The notes: a model not told the origin generated them from the letters alone. Shown: positions 1-8,566, numbered from the stretch's first letter. The stretch: DNA of 64,000 nt from CAWCBH01 sp963793785 (GCA_963793785.1 CAWCBH010000003.1:744001-808000), one strand, 5' to 3'. Translations and numbers: made by a program.

Positions 1-2
1 CC

Positions 3-620
3 CGTCTCGCCGAGGCCGAGGCGCCGATGATCGACGCCTGGCACTTCCTCTTCGACGACAGCCTGCGCGAGGTCGCGAAGCGCCTCCAGCAGCGACCCGA
101 CGACCTGGAGCTGTTCGTCGAGGGGATCGTCACCTACCACATGGTCACCGAGGGGGTGCTGGCGATGACCGGGCAGCGGAGCATCCTCGGCTATTGCGAG
201 CGCCACTCGCTGTATCCCGGCTTCCACAAAGGGTTCTCGCTGGTCGAACAGGACGAGCACCGCCACATCGCCTTCGGGGTCCGCTTCCTGCGCGACGTGG
301 TCAGCGAGCGTCCCGAGATGAGGGACGTGATCCTGCGCACCCTGACCACGCTGTTGCCGACCGCGGCGCACGTCTTCTGCCCCCCGGAGGTGGACGACCC
401 GACCGAGTTCATGTCCTACGACTACAGCTCCCGGCAGGTCTACGGCTTCGCCTACACCGCGCTGAGGCGGCGGATGGACGTGATCGGGGTCGAGATCCCG
501 CCCGCCGAGGAGCTGATGCCGGGCCCGATCGACCCGCGCGGCTTTGAGACCACGGTCGACCAGCCGGTGGACGTGGTGTCGGTCGAGGCGCAGCTCGACG
601 GGGCCCCAGCCGCGGTCTGA
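3..620 (+). CDS. R2-like di-metal oxidase (ribonucleotide reductase small chain / R2lox type), 3' part
   Basis: The reading frame is open to the window edge, so this is the C-terminal part of a gene; a possible internal ATG lies at 27. The fragment keeps helices typical of R2-type ferritin-like proteins: a Glu in VTEGVLAMTG and the ExxH pair in DEHRHIAFG, which in the family bind a dinuclear Fe or Mn/Fe centre. The C-terminal tail after FMSYDYSS is acidic and variable. Similarity is closest in my judgement to R2-like ligand-binding oxidases rather than to a class I ribonucleotide reductase subunit, because no large-subunit gene follows, but the upstream neighbour is not visible. The substrate cannot be named. 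Confidence 0.75.
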   Translation, partial: RLAEAEAPMIDAWHFLFDDSLREVAKRLQQRPDDLELFVEGIVTYHMVTEGVLAMTGQRSILGYCERHSLYPGFHKGFSLVEQDEHRHIAFGVRFLRDVVSERPEMRDVILRTLTTLLPTAAHVFCPPEVDDPTEFMSYDYSSRQVYGFAYTALRRRMDVIGVEIPPAEELMPGPIDPRGFETTVDQPVDVVSVEAQLDGAPAAV

Positions 621-633
621 CGCCCCGGGCAGC

Positions 634-675
634 AACAGCAGCAGGTAAGAGCGCAGAAACAGCAGCAGGTAAGAG
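634..675. repeat. Two direct copies of an 18-bp unit, 24-bp period
   Basis: AACAGCAGCAGGTAAGAG occurs at 634-651 and again at 658-675, head to tail with a 6-nt spacer. It lies in the 155-nt gap between the R2-like gene and the PAP2 gene. No protein motif explains it; it could be a tandem operator or a small slipped duplication. Confidence 0.7.
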
Positions 676-775
676 AGCGGCGCAGCTGTGGGGGCCGGCG
701 GCGTGGCGCAAACCTCGCGCTATACGCGAATAAAGCGCCACACGGCCACGGACGCACCTACTCTTCACGGCCGCG

Positions 776-1747
776 ATGCCCTTACCCAGCCTTTTTTTCA
801 ATCGCCGGTCCGCCGACAAGCCAAGTCCCGTCCTGCGGTACGCGGTCCGGGCGGGCGCGGCGACATGCATCGCGGCCGCCATCGCCGTGCCGCTGCTCCG
901 CCGCCGGCTTCGGGTGCCGCCACCGGTCACCGTCGGCGCCTGCGCAGCCGGGCCGCTGGCGCTGGCGGTGCTTTGGCCGCGGTCCAAGAAGCGCGACGTC
1001 GCGCTCTTCGCGCTGCAGATGTGGGGCTTCACGATGGCCCACGAGCTGCCCTACGACGACCCCGAGCGGCTGCGGGCGCGGCTCCGCACCCGCTATCCGA
1101 TCCAGCTCGACCGGGTGCTGGGAGCGGGGCGGCTTCCGAACGTGCGGCTGCAGCGGGCGCTGGCCGGACTCGGCCGCGCCAACGTCCTCGATCGGAGCCT
1201 CACCTGGGTGCATTGGCTGTGGTTCTTCGAGCCCTACGCCGCCCTGGTCCTGATCCTGTTGCGCGACAACGAGCGCTTCCCGCGCGCGGCGCGGCAGCTG
1301 GCGGCAACCTTCGACCTCGGCTGCGCCGTCTACTTCGCGGTTCCCACGGCCCCGCCGTGGTGGGCCTCTGAGCAGGGCCTGACCGACGAGGAGGTGCGCC
1401 GGGTGATGGTCGAGGTCGGCGAGGAGACCTGGGGCGGCGCCTGGCCGGCGATGTACGAGGCGCTGGGGGGCAACCCCTGGGCGGCGATGCCCTCGCTGCA
1501 CTTCGCGACCGCGACTCTGGCGGCGATGCTGCTCGCAGAGGCGGGGCCGGCGGAAGGCGCCCTGGGCTGGGGATATGCGGCGGCGCTCGGCTTCTCGCTC
1601 GTCTACCTCGGCGAGCACTACGTGACCGACCTGCTGGCCGGCGCCGCGCTGGTTGCGCTGGTCCGCCGCGGCGAGCCATTGGTCGAGCCGCTGGTGACGC
1701 GGGTGAACAGCGGTTTGCAGCGCTTGGAGCGAATCGCCAACGCCTGA
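776..1747 (+). CDS. PAP2-superfamily membrane phosphatase (inositolphosphotransferase-like)
   Basis: A 323-residue polytopic protein with an Arg-rich cytosolic N-terminus and about six hydrophobic segments. The C-terminal half carries the PAP2 signature: PSLHFATAT near residues 241-249 and YLGEHYVTD near 278-286, that is the S-x-x-H and H-x-x-x-x-D catalytic parts of the vanadium-haloperoxidase-like site facing the outer side of the membrane. The segment with paired aromatic residues before PSLH (APPWW) is typical of AUR1/IPT1-like bacterial members, which move phospho-head-groups between lipids. It is followed after a short gap by a flippase-like membrane protein, suggesting shared work on lipid or polyprenyl intermediates. 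The exact substrate is unknown. Confidence 0.85.
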   Translation: MPLPSLFFNRRSADKPSPVLRYAVRAGAATCIAAAIAVPLLRRRLRVPPPVTVGACAAGPLALAVLWPRSKKRDVALFALQMWGFTMAHELPYDDPERLRARLRTRYPIQLDRVLGAGRLPNVRLQRALAGLGRANVLDRSLTWVHWLWFFEPYAALVLILLRDNERFPRAARQLAATFDLGCAVYFAVPTAPPWWASEQGLTDEEVRRVMVEVGEETWGGAWPAMYEALGGNPWAAMPSLHFATATLAAMLLAEAGPAEGALGWGYAAALGFSLVYLGEHYVTDLLAGAALVALVRRGEPLVEPLVTRVNSGLQRLERIANA

Positions 1748-1855
1748 GTAGCATGGACCGAGGAGGCTTCCCTGACCTCGGCCGAGAAAGCGTTCGTGGA
1801 ACGGCCGCCGGCTGCGGCTGGCGAGACCGGCAAATCCGGGGCCGAGGAGGAGGAG

Positions 1856-2929
1856 ATGGGCTTCTTCAACCGGCGCCGGATGATCCAGACGACGGTGATC
1901 GTCACCGTCCTGATCGTCGCGATCTACTTCTTCTTGCCCCAGATCGCGGGGCTCGAGAACGCCCTCGACAAGCTCGGCGACGCGGATGCGCTGTGGGTCG
2001 GGGTCGCGGTTGCCTTCGAGCTGGTCGCTTTCGCCACCTACGTGGCGCTGTTTCGCGGCGTCGTCGGCGGCGACGTCCTTCCACTCACCTGGCGCGAGGC
2101 CTACGAGATCAACATGGCCGGCCTGGCGGCGACGCGACTGTTCTCGGCCGGCGGTGCCGGCGGCATAGCCCTCACCTACTGGGCGTTGCGCAAGGCGGGC
2201 ATGGAGGCGCGACAGTCGGCCTCCCGGATGGTGGCCTTCCTCGCCCTCCAGTACATCTGGTACCCGCTGGCGCTGATCGTCTTCGGGATCCTGTTGCGGA
2301 CCGGGGTGCTGCCCGGGGAGGACGCGGTCGAGGTGACGATCATCCCGGCCGCGATCGCGGGAGTCGTGATCGTGATCGGGATCCTGATCGCGCTGATCCC
2401 CGACGACTTCGAGCGGCGCATCGCCCGCTTCGCGCAGGGGCACCGCCGCACCGGCCTGGCCAGGCGTCTGGCGACGGTGCCGGCGACCCTCTCGAGCGGG
2501 GTCCGCATCGCCTTCGACCTTGTCGGCCATCCCTCGCGCGGGGGGCTGGCCGTGGCGGGCGCGGTCGGCTTCTGGGCCGCCAACATCGCGATCCTCTGGT
2601 TCAGCTTCAAGGCCTTCGGGGTGACGGTCCCGTTCGCCGTCATCGTGCAGGGCTTCTTTCTCGGCATGCTTGCCAACCTGTTCCCCTTCGCCCCGGCCGG
2701 CGTCGGCGCGGTGGATGCCGGGATGATCGGCGCCTTCCTGCTGTTCGGATTGCCCGAGGCGGAGGTCTTCGCCGCCGTCCTCACCTTCCGCGTGATCGCG
2801 TTCTGGCTGCCGATCCCGCCCGGGATCGTCGCCTTCTTCCAGCTCCGTCACACCGTTTCCCGCTGGGAGGCCGAGGGAAGGCCGGCGGAGACCTCCGAGG
2901 AGCCGCTGCCGGAGCCGGCGCGAAGCTGA
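1856..2929 (+). CDS. Flippase-like integral membrane protein (YbhN / LPG-synthase TM-domain family)
   Basis: About 357 residues with eight or more hydrophobic helices. The motifs NMAGLAATRLFSAGGAGG and the later FPFAPAGVGAVDAGMIG with its conserved Gly-rich loop fit the family that includes the membrane part of MprF and YbhN, proposed lipid translocases. I choose the ATG at 1856 because a strong AGGAGGAGGAG lies just before it and the first membrane helix starts about ten residues later. A GTG at 1796 would add 20 acidic residues. An AGGAGG at 1761-1766 has only a CTG at the right distance. It probably forms an operon with the PAP2 gene upstream. Confidence 0.8.
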   Translation: MGFFNRRRMIQTTVIVTVLIVAIYFFLPQIAGLENALDKLGDADALWVGVAVAFELVAFATYVALFRGVVGGDVLPLTWREAYEINMAGLAATRLFSAGGAGGIALTYWALRKAGMEARQSASRMVAFLALQYIWYPLALIVFGILLRTGVLPGEDAVEVTIIPAAIAGVVIVIGILIALIPDDFERRIARFAQGHRRTGLARRLATVPATLSSGVRIAFDLVGHPSRGGLAVAGAVGFWAANIAILWFSFKAFGVTVPFAVIVQGFFLGMLANLFPFAPAGVGAVDAGMIGAFLLFGLPEAEVFAAVLTFRVIAFWLPIPPGIVAFFQLRHTVSRWEAEGRPAETSEEPLPEPARS

Positions 2930-2937
2930 CGCCCCGC

Positions 2938-2960
2938 AATACTTCAGAAAGTAAAGTATT
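2938..2960. promoter_or_regulatory. AT-rich inverted repeat upstream of trxB (candidate operator)
   Basis: AATACTT (2938-2944) and AAGTATT (2954-2960) form perfect 7-bp arms around a 9-nt centre. The element stands out as AT-rich within very GC-rich DNA and lies 48-70 nt before the thioredoxin reductase start, where a regulator of a redox gene would bind. A weak terminator of the upstream gene is the alternative, but there is no T-run. Confidence 0.5.
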
Positions 2961-3007
2961 ATCGTATTGGCTCGTCAAAGGAGCGGCGAAGCGGTAATCG
3001 GAGGGTG

Positions 3008-4015
3008 ATGTCAGAGCGCAAGACAGAGAACGTGATCATCATCGGCGGTGGGCCAGCCGGCTATACCGCCGCCCTCTACACCTCGCGAGCGAATCTCGAA
3101 CCGCTTGTCTTCGAGGGCTTCCAGTGGGGCGGCCAGCTTCAGAACACGACCGACGTCGAGAACTATCCCGGCTACCCCGACGGGATCATGGGGCCGGAGA
3201 TGATGCAGGAGTTCCGCACCCAGGCGGAGCGCTTCGGCACCCGCTTCGAGACCGACGACGTTGACCGGGTCGAGCTCACCGACGGCGGTGTCCAGAAGGT
3301 CCATCTGGGCGACGAGGTGTACACCGCGAAGACGGTGATCCTGGCGATGGGCGCGGAGCCGCGCCGCCTCGGGATCCCCGGCGAGCTGGAGCTTGGCGGG
3401 CGCGGGGTCTCCACCTGTGGGGTCTGTGACGGAGCTTTCTTCAAGGACCAGAAGGTGATCGTCGTCGGCGGCGGAGATTCGGCGATGGAGGACGCGATCT
3501 TCATCTCCAAGTACGCCAGCGAGCTGACGATCGTCCATCGCCGCGACGAGTTCCGAGCCTCGAAGATCATGCTCGAGCGCGCCAAGGAGCAGCCGAACAT
3601 CGACTTCAAGACGCCCTTTGTGCCGGAGGAATTCGCCGCCGGCGAGGACGGCAAGCTCGCCAAGGTCGTCCTCCGTCATGCCGACAGCGATGAGACTGAG
3701 GAGATCGAGGTCGGCGGCGCCTTCGTCGCGATCGGCCACATCCCGCGCTCCGAGCTGGTGCAGGGCCAGGTCGACACCGACGAGAGCGGATACGTCACCA
3801 CCCGCCCAGGGTCGACGCGGACAAACCTCGACGGGGTGTTCGCGGTCGGAGACCTTGTCGACCACACCTACCGGCAGGCGGTCACAGCCGCCGGCACCGG
3901 CTGCATGGGGGCGCTCGATGCCGAGTGGTACCTCCGCGACACCCCGCCCTCCCCGGAGGCCCACTGGCAGAAGGGCGGCGAGCCGGTCGAGGTCGCGCCC
4001 ACCCCCGCGGCCTGA
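3008..4015 (+). CDS. trxB: Thioredoxin reductase (NADPH)
   Basis: 335 residues, the usual size of low-molecular-weight TrxB. The N-terminus has the FAD-binding GGGPAGYTAA, the redox-active pair is C137-G-V-C140 (instead of the common CATC), the NADPH-binding GGGDSAMEDA follows around residue 154, and the C-terminal flavin motif VFAVGDLVDHTYRQA is intact. It reduces thioredoxin with NADPH in the cytosol. ATG 3008 is preferred to the adjacent GTG 3005 because it is better spaced from GGAGGG. No trxA follows, so the thioredoxin partner is encoded elsewhere. The inverted repeat at 2938-2960 may control it. Confidence 0.95.
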   Translation: MSERKTENVIIIGGGPAGYTAALYTSRANLEPLVFEGFQWGGQLQNTTDVENYPGYPDGIMGPEMMQEFRTQAERFGTRFETDDVDRVELTDGGVQKVHLGDEVYTAKTVILAMGAEPRRLGIPGELELGGRGVSTCGVCDGAFFKDQKVIVVGGGDSAMEDAIFISKYASELTIVHRRDEFRASKIMLERAKEQPNIDFKTPFVPEEFAAGEDGKLAKVVLRHADSDETEEIEVGGAFVAIGHIPRSELVQGQVDTDESGYVTTRPGSTRTNLDGVFAVGDLVDHTYRQAVTAAGTGCMGALDAEWYLRDTPPSPEAHWQKGGEPVEVAPTPAA

Positions 4016-4070
4016 GAGGGCGGACGCCCTTGCCCGACCCCCCTGGGGCGAACTATGCTCGGCGCGATAG

Positions 4071-4547
4071 GTGGCGTCGCCGGCCCGGACGGCCGAGCCT
4101 GCCAGTCAGCGCCACCGACAACTAGGGTCCAGATGCGATTTACCTCCGGCCGGCGGCCTTCGCCAGCTGCCGCAGGGGCCACAGGGCCCACCCGGGCCTC
4201 CGGGTCCGCCCGGCGGCGGCGGTGGTGGTGGGGCCCCAGGTCCCGACTCGATCACCGCTACCGAGCTTGGAAGCGTGACGGCGATCTTCAGCGGCTCGCC
4301 GACGGTTGTGGCCGGCGGTGCTGCCAACAACAACGCCTGGCTCGGCTCCAACAGCACCGACACTGCCAGCTGCGGCGCCGGCCGGCAGTTGCTCTCCGGT
4401 TACCTGGAGTGGACCACGCTGGCCGGAGGTGAGGAGCTGGCGACGGTATTTGTGCAGCTCGACCCCGCCGCCGGCACGGTCACGGTCAGCGGAATGCACG
4501 ACGAGATCAGCGAGACCTATCGAGCAGTGGCTGTCTGCCTCGACTGA
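4071..4547 (+). CDS. Collagen-like hypothetical protein (possibly missing its true N-terminus)
   Basis: The frame encodes a short Gly-X-Y tract (GPQGPPGPPGPPGG) followed by a Gly run and a roughly 100-residue C-terminal domain that starts SITATELGSVTA and ends in AVCLD, with two cysteines. Collagen tracts followed by small beta-rich heads occur in secreted bacterial fibre or spore-surface proteins. The GTG start gives no signal peptide, and the stretch before the collagen repeat (DLPPAGGLRQLP) looks like the end of a longer stalk, so the 5' part may be lost or frameshifted. The C-terminal domain is the most credible coding part. Confidence 0.5.
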   Translation: MASPARTAEPASQRHRQLGSRCDLPPAGGLRQLPQGPQGPPGPPGPPGGGGGGGAPGPDSITATELGSVTAIFSGSPTVVAGGAANNNAWLGSNSTDTASCGAGRQLLSGYLEWTTLAGGEELATVFVQLDPAAGTVTVSGMHDEISETYRAVAVCLD

Positions 4548-4571
4548 GCGCGGCTGATCACGGATCGCACG

Positions 4572-4599
4572 AGAGGGGCGGCCTGAGTGCCGCCCCTCT
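4572..4599 (+). terminator. Stem-loop terminator after the collagen-like gene
   Basis: AGAGGGGCGGC (4572-4582) and GCCGCCCCTCT (4589-4599) form an 11-bp perfect stem with a 6-nt loop, 25 nt after the stop codon. There is no T-tract, as is common for high-GC actinobacterial terminators. Confidence 0.65.
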
Positions 4600-4642
4600 G
4601 CTGTGCAGCTAGGCTGATTGAGACAGCGACGAGGAGGTATCG

Positions 4643-5779
4643 ATGGCCGCGATCGAGAGCCCCGAGAAGGTCGGGCTGAAGCCGTTCGCAGAGTTCGAAG
4701 AGGCGAACCAGACCTGGCCGCGCGGCGATCGCCCGGCGGCGATTCGCGAGGCGGCAGCCGAGTTCCGCGCCCGCTTCGCGGTACCCGAGAACCGGGTCCG
4801 GGCTGTGCGGACCGTCGACATCGCCTCCGCCGGGTACCCGCTCAAGTTCGCCTTCGGCGGCGCCGCGATCGGCGCCAACCCCTACATCAACATCATCAAC
4901 CGCCTGCAGGTGATCCAGTACGAGGACTTCGACGGCGAGCTGAAGACGCTCGCCTACGAGCCGACGGTCACCGACGGACCGCAGGAGGCGCCCTTCTACC
5001 AGCAGCAGATCGACCGCATGAACAAGCTGCCGGGCGGCGCCGGGGAGTTCCTCACCTACAAGGTCCTGGCGGTGATCTGGAACACGGTCGAGAGCGCCTT
5101 GGCGCACGCGGGCCTGGCTCCGGAGGACGTCGACTTCATCTCCTTCGACCATCTGCACGTGCAGGACGTCCGCTTCGTGCTCGGCTCGACCACACCGCCC
5201 CCCGGCCACCCCGAGGCCGTGGAGCCGCTGTTTCCGAACGCCAAGCTGCTCACCCAGCGTCGCGAGTGGGACACCTTCGGATCGCTGCACCCGATGCAGT
5301 GGGCCTGGTACGTGGAGGATGGAATCGAGGGGATCGACGAGGACAAGGTCGTGCTGCTCGACGGCGACGTCGAGCTGGGCAAGGGCGTGGCGCTGGTCTG
5401 GACCCCCGGCCATACCGACGGCAACCACTCGCTCTGCATCAACACCGACGACGGCGTCTGGGTCTCCTCCGAGAACGGCGTCTGCGCCGACTCCTGGCAT
5501 CCGCACCTCTCGAAGATCCCCGGGCTCCGCAAGACGGCCGAGTTCTTCGGGCGCGAGGTGATCCTCAACTCGAACACCCTCGAGGACTCGATCGACCAGT
5601 ACGACTCGATGATCAAGGAGAAGGCGCTCGCCGACCCCAACCCACGCGACCCGCGCTTCCTCAACGTCTTCCCGTCCTCGGAGATGGCGGACTGGAAGCG
5701 ACAGTGGCCGGTGTTGCCGACCTTCACCTACGGCGGCATGAGCTACGGGCAGATCGAGAAGCCGAACGGCTCTGCATAA
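4643..5779 (+). CDS. Metallo-beta-lactamase-fold hydrolase-like protein
   Basis: 378 residues, longer than a single MBL domain. SFDHLHVQD near residue 170 resembles the HxHxxD metal motif and VWTPGHTDGNHSL near 255 is the second-histidine loop followed by the typical TPGHTxG turn. HPHLSK further on may supply another ligand. The first 120 residues are a family-specific extension with YINIINRLQVIQYEDF. A good AGGAGG lies before the ATG. It stands alone between two stem-loops, so it is probably monocistronic. Substrate unknown; lactonase or other ester/thioester hydrolase are possible. Confidence 0.7.
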   Translation: MAAIESPEKVGLKPFAEFEEANQTWPRGDRPAAIREAAAEFRARFAVPENRVRAVRTVDIASAGYPLKFAFGGAAIGANPYINIINRLQVIQYEDFDGELKTLAYEPTVTDGPQEAPFYQQQIDRMNKLPGGAGEFLTYKVLAVIWNTVESALAHAGLAPEDVDFISFDHLHVQDVRFVLGSTTPPPGHPEAVEPLFPNAKLLTQRREWDTFGSLHPMQWAWYVEDGIEGIDEDKVVLLDGDVELGKGVALVWTPGHTDGNHSLCINTDDGVWVSSENGVCADSWHPHLSKIPGLRKTAEFFGREVILNSNTLEDSIDQYDSMIKEKALADPNPRDPRFLNVFPSSEMADWKRQWPVLPTFTYGGMSYGQIEKPNGSA

Positions 5780-5793
5780 GCGCCGCTGATCGC

Positions 5794-5827
5794 GCCGATC
5801 GGATCTGCGAATGGCGATCCGATCGGC
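5794..5827. terminator. 12-bp stem-loop between the MBL-fold gene and the DMT exporter
   Basis: GCCGATCGGATC (5794-5805) pairs with GATCCGATCGGC (5816-5827) around a 10-nt loop, 15 nt after the upstream stop codon. No T-tract. Position fits transcription termination. Confidence 0.6.
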
Positions 5828-5845
5828 CGCGGCTACCCTCGGAAG

Positions 5846-6796
5846 ATGGACCGTCGATCCTGGGTACTGCTGCTGATCCTCTCAGCGATCTGGGGCGCCT
5901 CCTACATGTTCATAGAGATCGGGTTGCGCGACCTCGGCCCGTCGGCGATCGCCTTTCTCCGGGTCGCCTTCGGGGCGGCGGTGCTGGTCCCGCTGGCGCT
6001 GGCCCGCGGTGAGCTGAGCGAGGTCCGCGGCGGCGTCTTGCTGATCGCCGCGATCGCCGCCGTGCAGGCGGCCGGCCCCTTCCTGCTGATCGGTCTCGGT
6101 CAGGAGGAGATCTCCTCCTCACTGGCCGGAATCCTCGTTTCCTCGACGCCGATCTTCACGGCGCTGCTCGCGATCCGCTTCGATCGCGAGGAGCGATCCA
6201 CCGGGCTGCGCCTGGTCGGGGTGGTGGCGGGATTCGCCGGCGTCGTCGCCCTGCTCGGGCTCGACCTTGGCGGCTCCGGCGCCGCTCTCGCCGGCGGGGC
6301 GGCGATCCTGCTTGCCGGCCTCGGCTATGCCGTGGGCGGATTCGTGACCAAGCGCAAGCTGCATCAAAGCCCGCCGCTGGGCCTGGCGGCGGCGGTGATG
6401 GTCGCCAGCTCGGTGCTGCTGGCCCCGGCGGCAATCGTCGACGCCCCTTCCGCGTTTCCGGCGCTCGGACCGCTGGCCGCGATCGCGACACTGGGCCTGC
6501 TCGGCACCGGGATCGCCTTCGCGATCTTCTTCGAGCTGATCGGCCGGGTCGGACCGGCGAAGACCTTCGTCGTCACCTACATCGCCTCGGCGTTCGCGCT
6601 CGGCTACGGCGTCGTCCTGTTGGGCGAGCCGCTCGGCGCCGGGGCGGTGCTGGGGTTGATCATGATCGTCGGCGGCTCCTGGCTGGCCGCCGAGGGACGG
6701 GTCAGCCGGCGGCGCCCTGCGCCGCGGCGCGCAGCGAGGGTGCTGCCCGGTAACGCTCCTCGCCCAGCTCACGGTGCAGCCCGTCAAGAATCCTGA
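5846..6796 (+). CDS. EamA/DMT-family exporter
   Basis: 316 residues with ten hydrophobic helices arranged as two EamA repeats, starting with the characteristic SAIWGASYMFIEIGLR. The second repeat ends with GLIMIVGGSWLA. Such proteins export metabolites or amino acids across the inner membrane; the substrate is not deducible. The C-terminal ~30 residues are Arg/Pro-rich and run 95 nt into the 3' end of the convergent 3-hydroxyacyl-CoA dehydrogenase gene. Family members normally stop soon after helix 10, so the tail may be a read-on after loss of the original stop. Confidence 0.85.
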   Translation: MDRRSWVLLLILSAIWGASYMFIEIGLRDLGPSAIAFLRVAFGAAVLVPLALARGELSEVRGGVLLIAAIAAVQAAGPFLLIGLGQEEISSSLAGILVSSTPIFTALLAIRFDREERSTGLRLVGVVAGFAGVVALLGLDLGGSGAALAGGAAILLAGLGYAVGGFVTKRKLHQSPPLGLAAAVMVASSVLLAPAAIVDAPSAFPALGPLAAIATLGLLGTGIAFAIFFELIGRVGPAKTFVVTYIASAFALGYGVVLLGEPLGAGAVLGLIMIVGGSWLAAEGRVSRRRPAPRRAARVLPGNAPRPAHGAARQES

Positions 6797-8087
6797 GCAC
6801 CCGCCCGGCCCCGATCGCCTCGCACCACTCGAAGGGCCCGCGGGGGTAATTGAGCCCAAGCCGCATCGCGGTATCGATGTCCTCGCTCGAGGCGATCCCG
6901 GCATCGAGCGCAAAGTGGGCTTCGTTGACGAGCTGGGCGAGAATCCTGCCCAGCACCAGCCCGGGTGCGTCGCCAACCCACTCGACGTGCTTGCCGAGCG
7001 ATCGAAAGTGCGATTCGGCGGCGCTTGCCGTTGCCTCACTGGTGGCGGTCTGGCGAGTCAACTCCACCAGCGTCGCCGACGGTAGATCCGGCAGCGCCAG
7101 GTAGCCGACCGCGTCTTCGGCAGCCGCTAGCGCGGTGAGGCTTCCGGCGTCAAGTGCGATCAGCTTCGCCTCGGAGTCGGGCTCGGCGGAGACCGGCGGT
7201 GCGGGTGGGTCTTGGGGCCGGTGGGGGCCGTTCGAATAGTCGTAATAGCCGCGATCGCTCTTGCGCCCGAGGCGCCCTGCGGCGACCATCTGCGCCTGGA
7301 TCGGATGCGGCTCCCAGCGCGGCTCATGCGAGCTCTGCTCCCAGAAAGACTTCGCCACCTCGAAGTTGACGTCGACGCCGACCAGGTCGGTGAGCTCGAA
7401 GGGCCCCATCCGGAAGCCGCCGCCGAGCCTGCAGATGCGGTCGATTGACGCTTCGTCTGCGATCCCCGACCCGAGCAGCCGCAGCGCCTCCAGCGAGTAC
7501 GGCCTGGCACAGCGGTTGGCGACGAAGCCGATTTCGTCGGTGGCCCGAATCGGCGTCTTGCCCATCCGCGCCGCGGCGGCCTCGGCCGCGCCCAGAGCGG
7601 GCTCGGCCGAGTCCTCGCCGGAGACGATCTCGACCAGCTCCATCAGCGCCGGCGGGTTGAAGAAATGCATCCCGACCACTCGCTCGGGCCGCGGAACGCC
7701 GGCCGCGACCGCGGTCACCGAGAGAGAGGAGGTGTTTGTAGCGAGGACGGTCTCCTCGCCGCAGGACTCGGCCAAGGCCTTGAACAGGCGGCGCTTTACC
7801 TCCAGGTCCTCGGGGGCGGCCTCGACGATCAGCTCGCAGCCGGCCAGCTGCTCGAGATCGCCGGCGGTTCGCAGGCGCGCCCTCGCCGCCTCGGCTTCGG
7901 GCTCGCTCCAGCGCCCGCGTTCGGCGCCCTTGGTGAGCCCGGCCTTGACCCGCTCGGCGCCGCTTTCGAGCGCCTCGGGCAGCGGGTCGTGAAGCCAGGT
8001 CTCGAAGCCGCCGAGGCAGGCGAGCTGGGCGATGCCGGCGCCCATCGTGCCGGCGCCGACTACCCCTAAGCGCTCAATCTTTGCCAT
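6702..8087 (-). CDS. 3-hydroxyacyl-CoA dehydrogenase (PaaH/FadB-type)
   Basis: 461 residues. N-terminal NAD-binding Rossmann domain with GAGTMGAGIAQLA (residues 10-22), catalytic region with MHFFNPPALMELVE and GFVANR, then two consecutive C-terminal 3HCDH domains (GPFELTDLVG and later GLNYPRGPFEW). The double C-terminal domain is typical of PaaH-like enzymes, which oxidise 3-hydroxyadipyl-CoA or other 3-hydroxyacyl-CoAs. It is the last gene of the minus-strand acyl-CoA operon, and its start overlaps the cupin gene by 14 nt, indicating translational coupling. Convergent overlap with the DMT exporter. Confidence 0.92.
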   Translation of the reverse strand: MAKIERLGVVGAGTMGAGIAQLACLGGFETWLHDPLPEALESGAERVKAGLTKGAERGRWSEPEAEAARARLRTAGDLEQLAGCELIVEAAPEDLEVKRRLFKALAESCGEETVLATNTSSLSVTAVAAGVPRPERVVGMHFFNPPALMELVEIVSGEDSAEPALGAAEAAAARMGKTPIRATDEIGFVANRCARPYSLEALRLLGSGIADEASIDRICRLGGGFRMGPFELTDLVGVDVNFEVAKSFWEQSSHEPRWEPHPIQAQMVAAGRLGRKSDRGYYDYSNGPHRPQDPPAPPVSAEPDSEAKLIALDAGSLTALAAAEDAVGYLALPDLPSATLVELTRQTATSEATASAAESHFRSLGKHVEWVGDAPGLVLGRILAQLVNEAHFALDAGIASSEDIDTAMRLGLNYPRGPFEWCEAIGAGRVLRILDGLHRELGEERYRAAPSLRAAAQGAAG

Positions 8088-8565
8088 CCCGGTCGAGCTC
8101 GCCGTCCCAGTAGTCGACCTGGTCGGAAGCTCTGAACAGCATCCGCAGTCCGGTTGCCGGCGTTCCCGGAGCCTGCTGGCGCGCCATCACCTTGCCCGAG
8201 TCCGGATAGACGGCGACCTCGGGTTCGTTCATCTCGCTGAGGAGCAGCACCCGGACGGGCGAGTCGGTGCGGTTGTAGACGCCGTGGGCTCCTTCCTCAC
8301 CGCGCGGGAAGCTGACCATTTCCCCGGCGACGAGAGTCCGCTCCCCGTCGGGCGTGCGCAGGGTCGGCTCTCCGCTCAGCACGACCAGCATCTCCTCGTT
8401 GGCCGCGTGCCAGTGGTAAGGGGCAAGGCTCTGGCCGGGATCGACCTCATAGACGCTGGCGCCGAGGTGGACGGCGCCGGCCTCGTGGCCGGTCCGCGCG
8501 TGGCGGCCGCGGAAACCGTCCGGATAGTCGCCCGGGTCGAATTGCGGCTCGAAGACGTTGGCCAT
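8074..8565 (-). CDS. Cupin-domain protein
   Basis: 163 residues starting at the ATG just 1 nt beyond the hydratase stop (MANVFEP). A single cupin fold is visible: motif 1 around YHWHAANEEMLVVLSGEP with two histidines and a glutamate, motif 2 around GEEGAHGVYN with the third histidine, so a mononuclear metal site is plausible. The C-terminal part contains RMLFRASDQVDYWDGE, a tail seen in small cytosolic cupins. Embedded between beta-oxidation genes, it could be an isomerase, dioxygenase or ligand sensor for the pathway, but the reaction is unknown. Confidence 0.8.
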   Translation of the reverse strand: MANVFEPQFDPGDYPDGFRGRHARTGHEAGAVHLGASVYEVDPGQSLAPYHWHAANEEMLVVLSGEPTLRTPDGERTLVAGEMVSFPRGEEGAHGVYNRTDSPVRVLLLSEMNEPEVAVYPDSGKVMARQQAPGTPATGLRMLFRASDQVDYWDGELDRDGKD

Positions 8566-8566
8566 C

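Noticed and set aside
782..2851. Very long open frame on the minus strand opposite the PAP2 and flippase genes
   Set aside because: It is the GC-rich shadow of two membrane proteins; its product is an Asp/Arg/Gly/His-rich sequence with no domains.
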